A DNA stretch of 64,000 nucleotides from Clostridium sp. MCC353 (GTDB taxonomy: Bacteria; Bacillota; Clostridia; Lachnospirales; Lachnospiraceae). The translations under genes were made by a program, and so were the position numbers. Below are positions 9,052 through 18,939 of this stretch, one piece after another. Each line of letters starts with the position of its first letter. Within the stretch, counting starts at the first letter, position 1. The notes under the pieces were generated by a model that did not search any database, was not told the DNA's origin, and saw nothing but the letters and a program-made list of their open reading frames with translations. The DNA is taken from the NCBI RefSeq assembly GCF_018785315.1, contig NZ_WQPN01000127.1, forward strand, positions 1 to 64,000. Direction: 5' to 3'.

Positions 9052-9731
9052 GCAGCGCCTCCCTCTTCCAGCCGGTACCCCACGCCATGTATGGTTTTAA
9101 TCTGTACCAGAGCTTGTACGGATTTCAAACGCCTTCTTAAAAAATAGATATAATTATCCAGGTTGCCTTCTTCCACTTCTGAATCAGGCCCCCATATGTA
9201 GGAAAGAATTAATCCTCTGGGCAGAATCTGATTGGCATTCCGGATCAGATATTCTAAAAGCGCGGCTTCCCGTTTGCTGAGGGTGACAGTGCCCCCAGGG
9301 CCGGTCAATTCATGTCTGTCCGCATCCAGGGAGATATTCGAGAAGGATTTGCATAATGCGGGTTCCAGTCTGGCCGGGCGCCGGGTCAGGGCGCGGATTC
9401 GTGCCAGAAGTTCTTCCACCGCGTAAGGTTTTACCAGATAATCGTCTGCTCCCGCGTCCAGTCCGTCAATTCTGTCATTAATTCCGTCCAGGGCAGTGGT
9501 GATAATCACAGGGGTGGAAATCTGCTGCCTTCTCAGGCTTTTTAACAGGCTGATCCCATCGATTCCCGGCAGCATGCGGTCCAAAATGATCACATCGTAA
9601 GGGTGCCCGGCAGCGTAGTAAAAGGCATCCTGGCCGGTATAGCAGGCATCCGTTTCATAATTCGCATGGATCAGCTGCAGTTTGACCGTATCGCATAATT
9701 CTTTATCATCTTCGACCAATAGAATTCTCAT
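9048..9731 (-). CDS. OmpR/PhoB-family response regulator
   Basis: 227 residues: a receiver domain with acidic pocket EDD (7-9), phospho-acceptor Asp51 in ILDRMLPG and the conserved lysine in DYLVKPY, then a winged-helix DNA-binding domain ending in IKTIHGVGYRLE. First gene of the two-component pair, transcribed leftward, with its promoter probably just right of 9735 (TATAAT-like -10 on the minus strand near 9770). Confidence 0.93.
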   Translation of the reverse strand: MRILLVEDDKELCDTVKLQLIHANYETDACYTGQDAFYYAAGHPYDVIILDRMLPGIDGISLLKSLRRQQISTPVIITTALDGINDRIDGLDAGADDYLVKPYAVEELLARIRALTRRPARLEPALCKSFSNISLDADRHELTGPGGTVTLSKREAALLEYLIRNANQILPRGLILSYIWGPDSEVEEGNLDNYIYFLRRRLKSVQALVQIKTIHGVGYRLEEGGAA

Positions 9732-9822
9732 GATAATTTCCTCATCTTTAAATAGATTTATTTCTTCATTATAACAGACAAATCTCTAAAAAACCTAAAA
9801 GAAATTGTTTCCATTTAGTAAT

Positions 9823-9868
9823 AGTTCAGACGGCTCATCTTCCTGACCGAAAAAACCGTCTAAATTTT
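9823..9868 (+). repeat. dispersed short repeat, copy 2
   Basis: Resembles 1919-1960 around the core ATCTTCCTGACC. AGACGG pairs with CCGTCT, so it can form a stem in the intergenic space between the divergent two-component and solute-binding operons. Confidence 0.4.
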
Positions 9869-9947
9869 TATTCTGTTTTACAGATTTTTTAGAGAAGTAT
9901 TTGATATGATGATGGCAGATACGAAAAACATGGATTGGAGGAAAATT

Positions 9948-12245
9948 ATGAGAAAAAAACAGATCATACCGATTGCGCTGGCAGTGAGCATGGCTGCCGG
10001 CCTGCTGGGAGGATGTTCTCTCGGATCAAATACAGATGCGGACACAGATATATCTGCGGATACAGATTTATCTGCGAATACCAGCAAAGCGGCAGAGGCC
10101 GGGGAAACCAGCCCACAGGGGGAAATAACGGCTAAGGGCAGGTACGCGGAGAGCAATATCGCTGTTCCGGGAGGGGCAGGTGATATGGTTGCGGATATCA
10201 TACAGCTGGATGACGGCACTCTGGAATTATATATGAATAATGAGAGTGAATACAGCCGTTATCAGCTCCGTGACGGCAAGTGGGAAAAACAGGAAACGTC
10301 ATTTTTAGAGGAAGTGAAATTTCCTTATGGTTTTAATATGATATACGGACAGGATGGCATCCGCTATGTGGCTTACAATGATATGGAAGATTACAGGTCG
10401 CATTTGCTGAAGCTGGAAGAAGGGCAGCCGCCGAAAGAACTGTTGGAAGATATTTTATCCGTAAAAAAAGAAAGCGGATATTACGCGGTGCATCCCGATT
10501 ATTATGGGATCATGGCTGACGGGACTATTTTGATGTCCGATAAAGATAAAACCACCGCTTATACACAGGATGGAGTCGAAATTTTCTCCATGCCCCAGCA
10601 GTGGAGTTCCATGGACTGGCGTCAGGGCGGTTTCCTGTACGGAGATGTCTATATGACAATCGGCGATAATGGTTTTCTGGAATATAGCGTGAAGGAACAG
10701 TCAGGAATGGCTAAGGCGAATTATCCCTTCCAATCCAAATCAGAATATGGCGATCATTTTTCAGCCATGGCATCCGACCGGAAAAATGGTTTTTATGTAT
10801 TGAATGCGGAAGGCATTCACCATATGAATCTGGGAGGGAGCATTTGGGAAACAGTTGTGGACGGAAAATTGAATTCCCTCAGCATGCCAAGCGCCAGCCT
10901 TAATAAATTGTTTGTGGGGACTGAGGATGATTTCTATGTTTTGCTGGGAACTGCGGACAGTGACGAAATCAAACATTATGTGTTTGATCCGGAGATGCCT
11001 GCCGTACCGAGCAAAACGCTGACCGTATATGGCCTGGATCTCAGTGAAAATGATACAATCCGCCAGGCCGCATCCATGTTCCAGCTCAACAACCCGGACG
11101 TCATCGTAGAGCTGATAGACGGCAGTGAGGCATCGGGAAGTACCACGGTTTCTGATACGATCCGGACACTTAACACGGAGATTTTAGGCGGAAATGGGGC
11201 GGATATCCTCATATTGGACGGACTGCCTGTGGATTCCTATATAGAAAAAGGCGTTTTGGATGATATGAAGGATCTTTTAAAACCCATGATTGATTCAGGA
11301 GAACTTTTAGATAACGTGACAAGGCCTTTTATGGAAGAGGACGGAAGCCTTTACCAGATTCCCGCCAGAATGATTCTGCTGGCGTCCTATGGAGACCAGA
11401 AGGCCATAGACAGCCTGGGATCATTGGAAACCATACGGGCTTATCAGCAGAATCCGGCCAATAAACCGCTCCGGCCCAAGACCAATTACGAAAACCTGCT
11501 GCGTCAGATGATCAGTCTGACCTATGATGAAATTGTGGATCAGGACAGTAAACAATTGGTTCCGGGAAAGATCAAGGAGCTTTTGGAAACCGTCCAGATA
11601 GTAGGAGAAGCCTGTGGGGCGAAAGCCATTTTTGATGAGGATGAAGATTCGGGCAAAGGCCGCGTTTATAACATGATTTTCGGAAAGGGAGGCTTTTCAA
11701 TCGGTGAATATGACCGGGTGGATACCGGTAAATCCAGCATTGCCATTGAAAATATCAAAGGCCTCAGTGATATGATGCTTCCGTTTGCGGTCATTAAAAA
11801 GAATCATTTTACCCTCCAGCCTGTGAACCGCTCTTACATGCCGGTCGGAATCCTGGGGATTAATAAAGGAAGCAAAAACCTGGAACTGGCCCGCCAATTC
11901 GTACAGTATGTGGTGGGAAGCGAGGTGCAGGGCAGTGATTTAACGGATGGGCTTCCCGTCAATACCAAAGGGATTGAGGAATGGATGATTGATAAAAAGA
12001 CCAGCATGTATTCCATCGGTGTTTCAGGAGGGGATGGATATGAGTTGTCAGGAGAATGGCCAAATTATGAAGAGAAGAAACAGATATTCCGGCTGGCGGA
12101 GGATGCAGACCATCCGATCGTCGTGGACCGTGTATTATTGGGGATTATCATAGATGAGACAAAAGGATTGTTTGACGGGACCCTGTCGCTTGAGCAGGCG
12201 GCCCAGAATGCGGAAAACAAAGCGAAATTGTATTTCTCAGAATAA
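9948..12245 (+). CDS. extracellular solute-binding lipoprotein with extra N-terminal domain
   Basis: 765 residues. The ATG at 9948 follows GGAGG (9937-9941); upstream ATGs lack one. The N-terminus is a lipoprotein signal (RKKQIIPIALAVSMAAGLL, lipobox LGGC). About residues 50-340 form a beta-rich region of unknown type, and the C-terminal 400 residues (from about TLTVYGLDLSENDTIRQAA) look like a bacterial sugar-type solute-binding protein. The length is nearly double the usual 430 residues. It is followed by two permease genes, so it presumably feeds or senses for that transporter. The ligand is unknown. Confidence 0.8.
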   Translation: MRKKQIIPIALAVSMAAGLLGGCSLGSNTDADTDISADTDLSANTSKAAEAGETSPQGEITAKGRYAESNIAVPGGAGDMVADIIQLDDGTLELYMNNESEYSRYQLRDGKWEKQETSFLEEVKFPYGFNMIYGQDGIRYVAYNDMEDYRSHLLKLEEGQPPKELLEDILSVKKESGYYAVHPDYYGIMADGTILMSDKDKTTAYTQDGVEIFSMPQQWSSMDWRQGGFLYGDVYMTIGDNGFLEYSVKEQSGMAKANYPFQSKSEYGDHFSAMASDRKNGFYVLNAEGIHHMNLGGSIWETVVDGKLNSLSMPSASLNKLFVGTEDDFYVLLGTADSDEIKHYVFDPEMPAVPSKTLTVYGLDLSENDTIRQAASMFQLNNPDVIVELIDGSEASGSTTVSDTIRTLNTEILGGNGADILILDGLPVDSYIEKGVLDDMKDLLKPMIDSGELLDNVTRPFMEEDGSLYQIPARMILLASYGDQKAIDSLGSLETIRAYQQNPANKPLRPKTNYENLLRQMISLTYDEIVDQDSKQLVPGKIKELLETVQIVGEACGAKAIFDEDEDSGKGRVYNMIFGKGGFSIGEYDRVDTGKSSIAIENIKGLSDMMLPFAVIKKNHFTLQPVNRSYMPVGILGINKGSKNLELARQFVQYVVGSEVQGSDLTDGLPVNTKGIEEWMIDKKTSMYSIGVSGGDGYELSGEWPNYEEKKQIFRLAEDADHPIVVDRVLLGIIIDETKGLFDGTLSLEQAAQNAENKAKLYFSE

Positions 12246-13083
12246 AAAAGCATTTCTTTTTCTGGCTCCCAGCCTGATTGGAGTTTCTGTTTTTGTATTG
12301 GCCCCTTTTCTGAATGTGGTATTCAGATCTTTCTATCAGGCAGTTGGAGGCAGATTTGTAGGCCTTCGTAATTTCAGAGAGGTTTTAAACAGCCAGGCAT
12401 TCCGTCTGGCTGTTTGGAATACGTTCCGTTTCACTGCGGTCTGTATCCCTGCGCTGCTGGCGCTGTCTTTACTGCTAGCGCTCTTAGTACGGGCGGCTAA
12501 AAATGGGGCGGGGCTTTACAAGACCAGCATCCTGCTGCCCATGGCCATACCTGTGGCCTCCATTGTATTGCTGTGGAAACTGGTATTTCACAATAAAGGG
12601 ATTCTGAACCAGATATTACTGCTGTTTGGGGCGGCGGGAAAGGATTGGATGGGCGGGAAGAGCGCGTTTTATGTGCTGGCCGCCACTTATTTATGGAAAA
12701 ATACAGGGTATGACATGGTGCTTTGGCTGGCCGGACTGGATGGGATTTCCGGAGAGCTGTATGAAGCGGCGGAAGTGGACGGGGCCGGCGTGGTCCAGAA
12801 ATTTATCTACATCACTATGCCGGGGCTGAGGCGCACGGTGCTGCTGGCGGGTATCCTGTCAGTGGTAAATTCCTTTAAGGTATTCCGTGAAGCCTACTTG
12901 GTCGCAGGAGATTACCCGGATGAGAGCATATATATGCTGCAGCATCTGTTTAACAACTGGTTTGTGTCCATGGACATTCAAAAAATGAGCGCCGCTTCCG
13001 TCCTGATAGAAGCCGTAGTGCTGGTTCCCGTCATTTTGTATATTCTGGCGGGCAGACGAAAGAAGAGGGGGATGGAAGAGTGA
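12208..13083 (+). CDS. ABC transporter permease, MalF/UgpA type
   Basis: About 291 residues with six membrane segments. The EAA loop, EAAEVDGAGVVQKFIYITMP, is intact and would dock to an ATPase. The start is set at ATG 12208, overlapping the solute-binding gene by 38 bases; an ATG at 12154 is possible but adds a basic, unrelated extension. It pairs with the following permease. No ATPase is encoded nearby, so a shared MsmK/UgpC-type ATPase would be needed. Confidence 0.85.
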   Translation: MRKTKRNCISQNKKAFLFLAPSLIGVSVFVLAPFLNVVFRSFYQAVGGRFVGLRNFREVLNSQAFRLAVWNTFRFTAVCIPALLALSLLLALLVRAAKNGAGLYKTSILLPMAIPVASIVLLWKLVFHNKGILNQILLLFGAAGKDWMGGKSAFYVLAATYLWKNTGYDMVLWLAGLDGISGELYEAAEVDGAGVVQKFIYITMPGLRRTVLLAGILSVVNSFKVFREAYLVAGDYPDESIYMLQHLFNNWFVSMDIQKMSAASVLIEAVVLVPVILYILAGRRKKRGMEE

Positions 13084-13919
13084 AAAAGGTCTGCGTCAAG
13101 GTGATCCTCATATGCTTCAGCATTCTTGTGTGGCTTCCGCTTCTCATGATGGCAGGAAATTCCCTGATGTCGGAAAGTGAGATGCTGGACCGGTTTGCTG
13201 TGATATTCGGAAGCGGAACAGGGCCGGTAAAGCAGGCATTCCTTCCGTCTTATCCCACCCTCAGGCCGTATGTGGAGCTGCTCATCGATTCACCGGGATT
13301 CTATGTGATGTTTTGGAATTCCTGCTTTCAGACAGGAGCTGTTTTAGCGGGCCAGATGCTCATCGCCCTTCCCGCCGCCTGGGGATTCGCCAATTTTTCT
13401 TTTCGGGGAAAAAGGGCCTTATTCTTTCTTTATATTGTTTTAATGGTTCTCCCATTTCAGGTGACCATGGTGCCGAACTATCTGGTGCTTAAAAACATGA
13501 ATCTGCTGAACAGCCACTTTGCGGTGATTCTGCCGGGGATATTTTCCACTTTTCCGGTGTTTATTATGACGAAGTTCTTTGAGGGCATCCCAACACCTCT
13601 TTTGGAAGCGGCCAAACTGGACGGGGCCGGGGAAATTACCATATTTTTTAAAGTCGGGATTCCTTTGGGGATACCGGGAATTGTTTCCGCCCTTGTTTTG
13701 GGGTTTTTGGAGTACTGGAATGCGATTGAACAGCCGATGGCATTTTTAAAAGACAGACGGTTATGGCCGCTGTCCCTTTACCTACCGGAGATTACGGCGG
13801 ATAAAGCAGGGGTGGCTTGGGCGGCCTCAATTGTTATGATGATATTGCCGGTCACCCTGTTCATACTGGGACAGGGAAATTTAGAGCAGGGAATTGCTGC
13901 TTCCGGAATAAAGGAATGA
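13080..13919 (+). CDS. ABC transporter permease, MalG/UgpE type
   Basis: 279 residues, GTG start overlapping the previous stop by 4 bases. Six membrane segments and an intact EAA loop (EAAKLDGAGEITIFFKVGIP) mark it as the second carbohydrate-type (CUT1) permease. Forms a heterodimer with its neighbour by family analogy. Confidence 0.87.
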   Translation: MKKVCVKVILICFSILVWLPLLMMAGNSLMSESEMLDRFAVIFGSGTGPVKQAFLPSYPTLRPYVELLIDSPGFYVMFWNSCFQTGAVLAGQMLIALPAAWGFANFSFRGKRALFFLYIVLMVLPFQVTMVPNYLVLKNMNLLNSHFAVILPGIFSTFPVFIMTKFFEGIPTPLLEAAKLDGAGEITIFFKVGIPLGIPGIVSALVLGFLEYWNAIEQPMAFLKDRRLWPLSLYLPEITADKAGVAWAASIVMMILPVTLFILGQGNLEQGIAASGIKE

Positions 13920-13923
13920 GAAA

Positions 13924-15651
13924 ATGGATCGAAATAAGACGGACAGGAAAAAATTCGATAAAGAAAAAATTGGAGTTTGGTGCAAAAAGACATTAGCCAT
14001 TTTTCTTGTATCCATGGTGATCCTCACTTTTTTATCCAGGGTGATGGATGCGGTAACGGTAGCGAAAGTACAGACCGGACTGGCAGGACAAGGGGTGGTC
14101 GTCTATGAGTTTACAGGTGATGGAACTTATACGGCGGATGATATGGTGTACATAAGCCTTCCGGAAGGGATGAAGGTTGGAAAAGTGGAAAAACAGCCGG
14201 GGCAGGAAGTGAAGGCCGGTGAAGGCGTTCTATCCCTTCAGATGGAATCCCTGACAGAAGAAAAGGAAGCTCTGGAACTGGAGCTGGAAAAGGCCAGGAT
14301 TCTGCTGGAACAGGAACGGCTGTCATCGTCCCCCATACCGAGAGTGACCCAGGAAACCCTGGCGCTTCAGGCCGTTGAAGCGGATCAAAAAGCGCTGGAG
14401 CTTGGAAAACAGGATTTATTGGAGGCGAAGGACGAATATGCCGTAAAAACAGCCGATTTAAAACAGGAATATCAGAGAAAGCTGGGCAGATCCAGGGAAG
14501 AGGTAAAAGAGGATGCCAAACGCACGTATAAAAGCGCCAGACGTTCCTATGAGACGGCCAGGATCAGCCGGGATTCGGCGGTAAAGCGTGCGGAGCGGGA
14601 AGTGAGCGACAAACAGAAGAAGCTGGATAAACTGATTGAAAAGGATGAACCGGAAGAGGACATCGCCGATGCGGAACTGGAGCTTGCAAGGGCAGAGGAG
14701 GATTTGGAGGAAATAAAGGAAGAACAGGATGTGCTGGTGGAAGAAGCCAGAGCCAGGATGTATGCGGCGGAAGAGGATTATGAGGATGTGGATTACGGCA
14801 GTGAAGAGGCGAAGGAAGAATTGAGGAAGAATTATGAGACGGCCGTTGAAGCGGAGGAAGATAAGTTAAAAGAGGCAGAGCGGAAGGTAAACTCTCTGGA
14901 AGAAGCGCTGTACCAGTCCATGCAGAAGCTGGAAAATGCCAGGGTTTCGGATGCGGGTACTATGGCTGAGGAACAGGCACAGAAAGAGGCGTCCCGTCTG
15001 AGGCAGAGGTCCATGGAACTGGATATCCGGGAGATTGAAAAGAAGCTGGAGAAAATCAATGGCCTGATCGGCCAGGAGGGAATGATTTTCGCTTTGACTG
15101 ACGGCATTATCGTGGATTCGGAGCTGAAAGACGGAGAACTGATTTCCCAGGGAAAACAGATAAAGATGGCCTGCGGAGCCCTTTTACTGAAAGCCCGGAT
15201 CAATAAAGAGGATGCAAAGCTGATAAAGCCGGGGCTGAAAATGACGGTAAAGAATCCGGGAGAACAAAAAGGGATAGAAGCTGAGATCGGGATGGTGAAC
15301 CAGATGACCGGCAGCGATGAGGCGGAAATAACGGCGGTTATGCAGGAAGGCCAGGGAGTGCTCGGTGGAAATGCCGGTTTTAAAATCAGGATGGAATCAG
15401 GGCCCTATCCCACAGTTATCCCCATTGAGGCTTTAAGAGAAGACAGCACAGGATATTTTTGTCTGGCAGCGGAGCCGAAAAAGACCATATTGGGCGAAGA
15501 GTTAACTGCAGTGAGAATACATCTGGAAGTGCTGGAAATGAGCAGCACGTCGGCAGCCGTTTCAGGAGCCATAAGCCCGGAAACCAAGCTGATCATATCC
15601 GGAAATAAAACGGTCGGTGAAGGAGACCGGGTACGGGTGGTGACGCAATGA
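13924..15651 (+). CDS. membrane-fusion (HlyD/RND adaptor-like) protein with long coiled coil
   Basis: 575 residues. One membrane segment near residues 22-42, a lipoyl-like half motif around VGKVEKQPGQEVKAGEGVL, and a very charged coiled coil of about 260 residues (roughly 110-370). The second lipoyl half (DGIIVDSELKDGELISQGKQ) and a beta-barrel domain follow. This is the order of adaptor proteins in ABC or RND export, but the operon partners are import-type permeases. The start ATG is 4 bases after the permease stop. Confidence 0.8.
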   Translation: MDRNKTDRKKFDKEKIGVWCKKTLAIFLVSMVILTFLSRVMDAVTVAKVQTGLAGQGVVVYEFTGDGTYTADDMVYISLPEGMKVGKVEKQPGQEVKAGEGVLSLQMESLTEEKEALELELEKARILLEQERLSSSPIPRVTQETLALQAVEADQKALELGKQDLLEAKDEYAVKTADLKQEYQRKLGRSREEVKEDAKRTYKSARRSYETARISRDSAVKRAEREVSDKQKKLDKLIEKDEPEEDIADAELELARAEEDLEEIKEEQDVLVEEARARMYAAEEDYEDVDYGSEEAKEELRKNYETAVEAEEDKLKEAERKVNSLEEALYQSMQKLENARVSDAGTMAEEQAQKEASRLRQRSMELDIREIEKKLEKINGLIGQEGMIFALTDGIIVDSELKDGELISQGKQIKMACGALLLKARINKEDAKLIKPGLKMTVKNPGEQKGIEAEIGMVNQMTGSDEAEITAVMQEGQGVLGGNAGFKIRMESGPYPTVIPIEALREDSTGYFCLAAEPKKTILGEELTAVRIHLEVLEMSSTSAAVSGAISPETKLIISGNKTVGEGDRVRVVTQ

Positions 15652-16631
15652 GACGATGGACAGCCATAATGGCGGCGGTTATCTTTCTGGGAATCGGTCT
15701 GGCGGCCGGTTTCTCCCTGCGCGGTTACAGCGGCCAGGTTTTCCTGCATTACCCGGATGGAAAAGGGCCGGATCAGAAGGCCATCGAAAAAATGGAAGAC
15801 GGGGAAAAAGAGGCGGCAGAGTGGAAGCTTCCCCGTTTTGCAGCCTGGCGGATGGAAGAAGGGGTGGAAGTGAAAGCCAATACGCCGGGTAAGAAAATTA
15901 TAGCTGAATGCATGACCGTTTATGGAGAAAAAGGGCTGGCGGCGCCTCTGCCGTTATATGCCGGGAACTTTGGATCTGCAAAGGACAAGGTAGGGTGTGT
16001 AGTCAGCCAGGGCCTTGCCATGGAATTATTCGGTTCCGGCCAGGTGGTGGGAATGGAACTTCTCTGTATGGATAAAACCTATAAAATACGCGGAGTGATG
16101 AAAGAAAAGAAAAACCTGGTTTTGCTGCCTTCTTCCGGCCAGCCGGCATTTGAATCTCTCCTTTTCGATTATGGGGAAGGGGAGAGCGGTAAAATGGAGG
16201 TACAGAAGCTTTTATTCCGCTATGGGATTGATTCGGAATCCCTCAGCGCGGACGGGGCTCTTTTCTTTTCGGGAACTATGTTCTTCGTATATCTGGCCGC
16301 CGCTTCTTTTTTTTTCTGCGGCATATATGAGTTTGGAAGGCAGTACAGGGAACGGGATGCCATGGACGTGATTCCTGTATTTTTAATTGTATTTTCCGCA
16401 ATGGTTTGTTTCTTTCTCCTCAGCCGGGGGGGAGCTTCGGTTCCCCAGGAGTTCATTCCGACCCGGTGGTCGGATTTTGATTTTTGGGTCAATAAATATA
16501 GAGAAATAAAAGGGTGTTTAACCCAGCTTTTTAAACTCATGGATCTGTATTGGCCGGCCTTTGTGGTAAAAAGGGCAGCGGTGGGCATAGGATCGTCCTT
16601 TCTGGCGGTTTTGGCCATGACTTTCAGGTGA
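15648..16631 (+). CDS. MacB-like extracytoplasmic domain protein
   Basis: 327 residues overlapping the previous gene by 4 bases. An N-terminal membrane segment (ATGF-like AAVIFLGIGLAAG), then an extracytoplasmic stretch resembling the MacB periplasmic core domain: ECMTVYGEKGLAAPLPLYAG, a GCVVSQGLAMELFGSG block and a Y-K-I-R-G-V motif. Three more hydrophobic segments follow (about 205-225, 245-260 and 305-325). The FtsX-type permease architecture is incomplete, so it may be a diverged or truncated MacB family member. Function not established. Confidence 0.6.
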   Translation: MRRWTAIMAAVIFLGIGLAAGFSLRGYSGQVFLHYPDGKGPDQKAIEKMEDGEKEAAEWKLPRFAAWRMEEGVEVKANTPGKKIIAECMTVYGEKGLAAPLPLYAGNFGSAKDKVGCVVSQGLAMELFGSGQVVGMELLCMDKTYKIRGVMKEKKNLVLLPSSGQPAFESLLFDYGEGESGKMEVQKLLFRYGIDSESLSADGALFFSGTMFFVYLAAASFFFCGIYEFGRQYRERDAMDVIPVFLIVFSAMVCFFLLSRGGASVPQEFIPTRWSDFDFWVNKYREIKGCLTQLFKLMDLYWPAFVVKRAAVGIGSSFLAVLAMTFR

Positions 16632-16637
16632 AAATGT

Positions 16638-16666
16638 TTTACAAATCCTTCTGTATTTGGTATTCT
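16638..16666 (+). promoter_or_regulatory. promoter of malic enzyme gene
   Basis: TTTACA (16638-16643), 17 bases, TATTCT (16661-16666), 38 bases before the start codon. Confidence 0.6.
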
Positions 16667-16704
16667 TTTAAGTAAGAAAGAAACATTTCAGAATGGAGGA
16701 AATT

Positions 16705-17880
16705 ATGAATTACAATGAAGAAGCACTGAAGCTGCATGAAGAAAACAAAGGAAAGATCGGCATTGTGAGCAAGGTGCCGGTTCAGACCAGGGATGATTTG
16801 AGCACAGCCTATACGCCCGGCGTCGCAGAACCGTGCAGAAAAATCCACGAGGATAAAAAAGACGTTTACAAATATACGGCAAAAGGCAACCTGGTGGCGG
16901 TCGTATCCGATGGAACCGCCGTTTTAGGACTTGGAAACATCGGGCCGGAAGCGGCCATGCCGGTGATGGAGGGAAAAGCCATATTGTTTAAATCCTTTGG
17001 CAATGTGGACGCCTTCCCCATCTGCCTGGATACCACAGATACGGAAGAGATCATAAAGACCGTAAAGTACCTGGCCCCCACCTTTGGCGGAATCAACCTG
17101 GAAGACATCGCTTCACCCAAGTGTTTTGAGATCGAGGAGAGGCTGGAAAAAGAACTGGATATTCCTGTATTTCATGATGACCAGCATGGTACGGCCATTG
17201 TTGTTACGGCAGCTTTAATCAATGCGTTAAAGGTTGTGGACAAGAAGATGGAAGAGATCCATGTAGTTTTAAATGGTCCGGGATCTGCGGGAACGGCTAT
17301 CATTAAAATGCTTCTTGCAGCAGGGGTGAAGCATATCATCGCCTGTGATGAGAATGGAATTTTATATAAAGAACGTGAAATAGGAATCAAAGATCACAAG
17401 AAGATGCTCTGTGAAATCACCAATCTGGAGGATAAGAGGGGAACCCTGGCCGACGCTTTGGTCGGAGCCGATGTGTTTATCGGAGTGTCCGTGGCAGGCG
17501 CGCTGAAACCGGAGATGGTCAAAACGATGAACCAGGATCCGGTGGTATTTGCCATGGCAAACCCAACTCCTGAAATCATGTATGAGGAAGCGGTTGCGGC
17601 AGGCGTTAAGGTTATGGGGACAGGGCGTTCCGATTTCCCAAATCAGATCAACAATGTATTGGCATTCCCGGGAATTTTCCGAGGTGCGCTGGATGCGGGA
17701 GCCAGGGATATTAACTATGAGATGAAAGTTGCGGCAGCCTACGCGATTGCCGAACTGGTTGAACCGGAAAAACTCTGCGCGGAATATATCATTCCGGCGG
17801 CTTTGGATCCGAGAGTGGCCCCTCATGTGGCAAAAAGGATAGCGGAAGCGGCGGTAAAATCAGGCGCTGTGAGAAAATAA
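16705..17880 (+). CDS. NAD-dependent malic enzyme
   Basis: 391 residues. ATG 16705 is chosen because GGAGG (16695-16699) lies 5 bases upstream; the ATG at 16693 overlaps that site. The short bacterial malic enzyme form is clear: YTPGVAEPC, KGNLVAVVSDGTAVLGLGNIGP, FHDDQHGTAIV (metal and substrate residues) and the Rossmann signature LNGPGSAGTAI. It decarboxylates malate to pyruvate. Single gene with its own promoter and terminator. Confidence 0.95.
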   Translation: MNYNEEALKLHEENKGKIGIVSKVPVQTRDDLSTAYTPGVAEPCRKIHEDKKDVYKYTAKGNLVAVVSDGTAVLGLGNIGPEAAMPVMEGKAILFKSFGNVDAFPICLDTTDTEEIIKTVKYLAPTFGGINLEDIASPKCFEIEERLEKELDIPVFHDDQHGTAIVVTAALINALKVVDKKMEEIHVVLNGPGSAGTAIIKMLLAAGVKHIIACDENGILYKEREIGIKDHKKMLCEITNLEDKRGTLADALVGADVFIGVSVAGALKPEMVKTMNQDPVVFAMANPTPEIMYEEAVAAGVKVMGTGRSDFPNQINNVLAFPGIFRGALDAGARDINYEMKVAAAYAIAELVEPEKLCAEYIIPAALDPRVAPHVAKRIAEAAVKSGAVRK

Positions 17881-17894
17881 TGAGGATTTACGGC

Positions 17895-17935
17895 GGGGCC
17901 GGGCGGTGATATCCCTATCATCCCCGGCCCTGTTT
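17895..17935 (+). terminator. terminator hairpin
   Basis: GGGCCGGG pairs with CCCGGCCC and an inner GGTGAT/ATCA segment; the T run is weak (TGTTTC). Confidence 0.6.
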
Positions 17936-17942
17936 CGGTGAG

Positions 17943-18848
17943 TTATTGGATTCCTTCCAGATTAAAGGGCGGCGTGTATTCTTCTTTCGCGCTGCTTTTT
18001 TCTTGCATAAAACCCTGGTCAAGCCCCAGCTCAAGGGCCAGGTCCACCACTTTTTGATACTCATAAGACGTGATCCGGCGGTTGATTTCAGGATGGTCCT
18101 TACTGTGGTAAAAGGGCGTGTACTGGCTCAGAAGGCTGATATAATACCGGCCTTTGGGCAGATTTCCGGCAATCCAGCGCAGGATGGCAGACGAATCGGC
18201 CCTGCATCCGGGCAGGACCATGTGGCGTATGATGACGCCCTTTTTCATCATGGGAATTTTGGGGTCCTGGCAGTCAAAAACAGGGGAACCGGTTATTTCT
18301 ATCATATGGGCGACGGCCTGGGATGCGGTTTCAAAATAATCGGGAGCGTTGGAGTAGCGTTTGGCCAGTTCGCCGCTGTAGTATTTAAAATCCGGCAGCC
18401 AGATATCCACGTAACCGTTTAACAGGTCAATGGCCTCTGTGCGTTCATACCCTCCGGTGTTATAGACCACGGGGATGGACAGCCGGTGTTTCACCAGGTC
18501 AAGGGCTTTGATGACAGAGGGCAGGAACTGGGAGGCGGTCACCAGGTTGATATTATGAGCCCCCTGGTCCTGGAGGCGCAGAAAAATGTCCGCAAGCTGA
18601 TTGACTGTGATTTCTTTTCCGAACCCTTCCTGGCTGATGGAGTAGTTCTGACAAAAACAGCAGCCCAGGGTACAGCCTGAAAAGAAGACGGTTCCGCTGC
18701 CGTTTCTGCCGCTGATACAGGGCTCTTCCCACATATGTAAAGCGGCCCTGGCGACTTTTGCTTGGGAGCCGCTTTTACAGTAACCTGTAGTTTTTGTCCG
18801 GTCAGCCCGGCATTTTCTGGGGCATAATTCGCAGGATTGATAGTTCAT
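17943..18848 (-). CDS. radical SAM protein, PflA-like (COG1313)
   Basis: 301 residues. The [4Fe-4S] site is SGCTLGCCFCQN (CxxxCxxC), preceded by an N-terminal zinc- or cluster-like cysteine set (CELCPRKC and GYCKSG). VVYNTGGYE and the domain order match the COG1313 proteins usually labelled pyruvate formate-lyase activating-like. No glycyl radical enzyme gene is adjacent, so its substrate is open. Transcribed convergently with the malic enzyme gene. Confidence 0.85.
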   Translation of the reverse strand: MNYQSCELCPRKCRADRTKTTGYCKSGSQAKVARAALHMWEEPCISGRNGSGTVFFSGCTLGCCFCQNYSISQEGFGKEITVNQLADIFLRLQDQGAHNINLVTASQFLPSVIKALDLVKHRLSIPVVYNTGGYERTEAIDLLNGYVDIWLPDFKYYSGELAKRYSNAPDYFETASQAVAHMIEITGSPVFDCQDPKIPMMKKGVIIRHMVLPGCRADSSAILRWIAGNLPKGRYYISLLSQYTPFYHSKDHPEINRRITSYEYQKVVDLALELGLDQGFMQEKSSAKEEYTPPFNLEGIQ

Positions 18849-18939
18849 TGGACAACCTCATTTCTTATCTGATTGACAAAGAATCGGATTCTCTGTAAAA
18901 TGATTTTTAATGGCTTTTTTAGAGAGGGGTTTATAGCTG

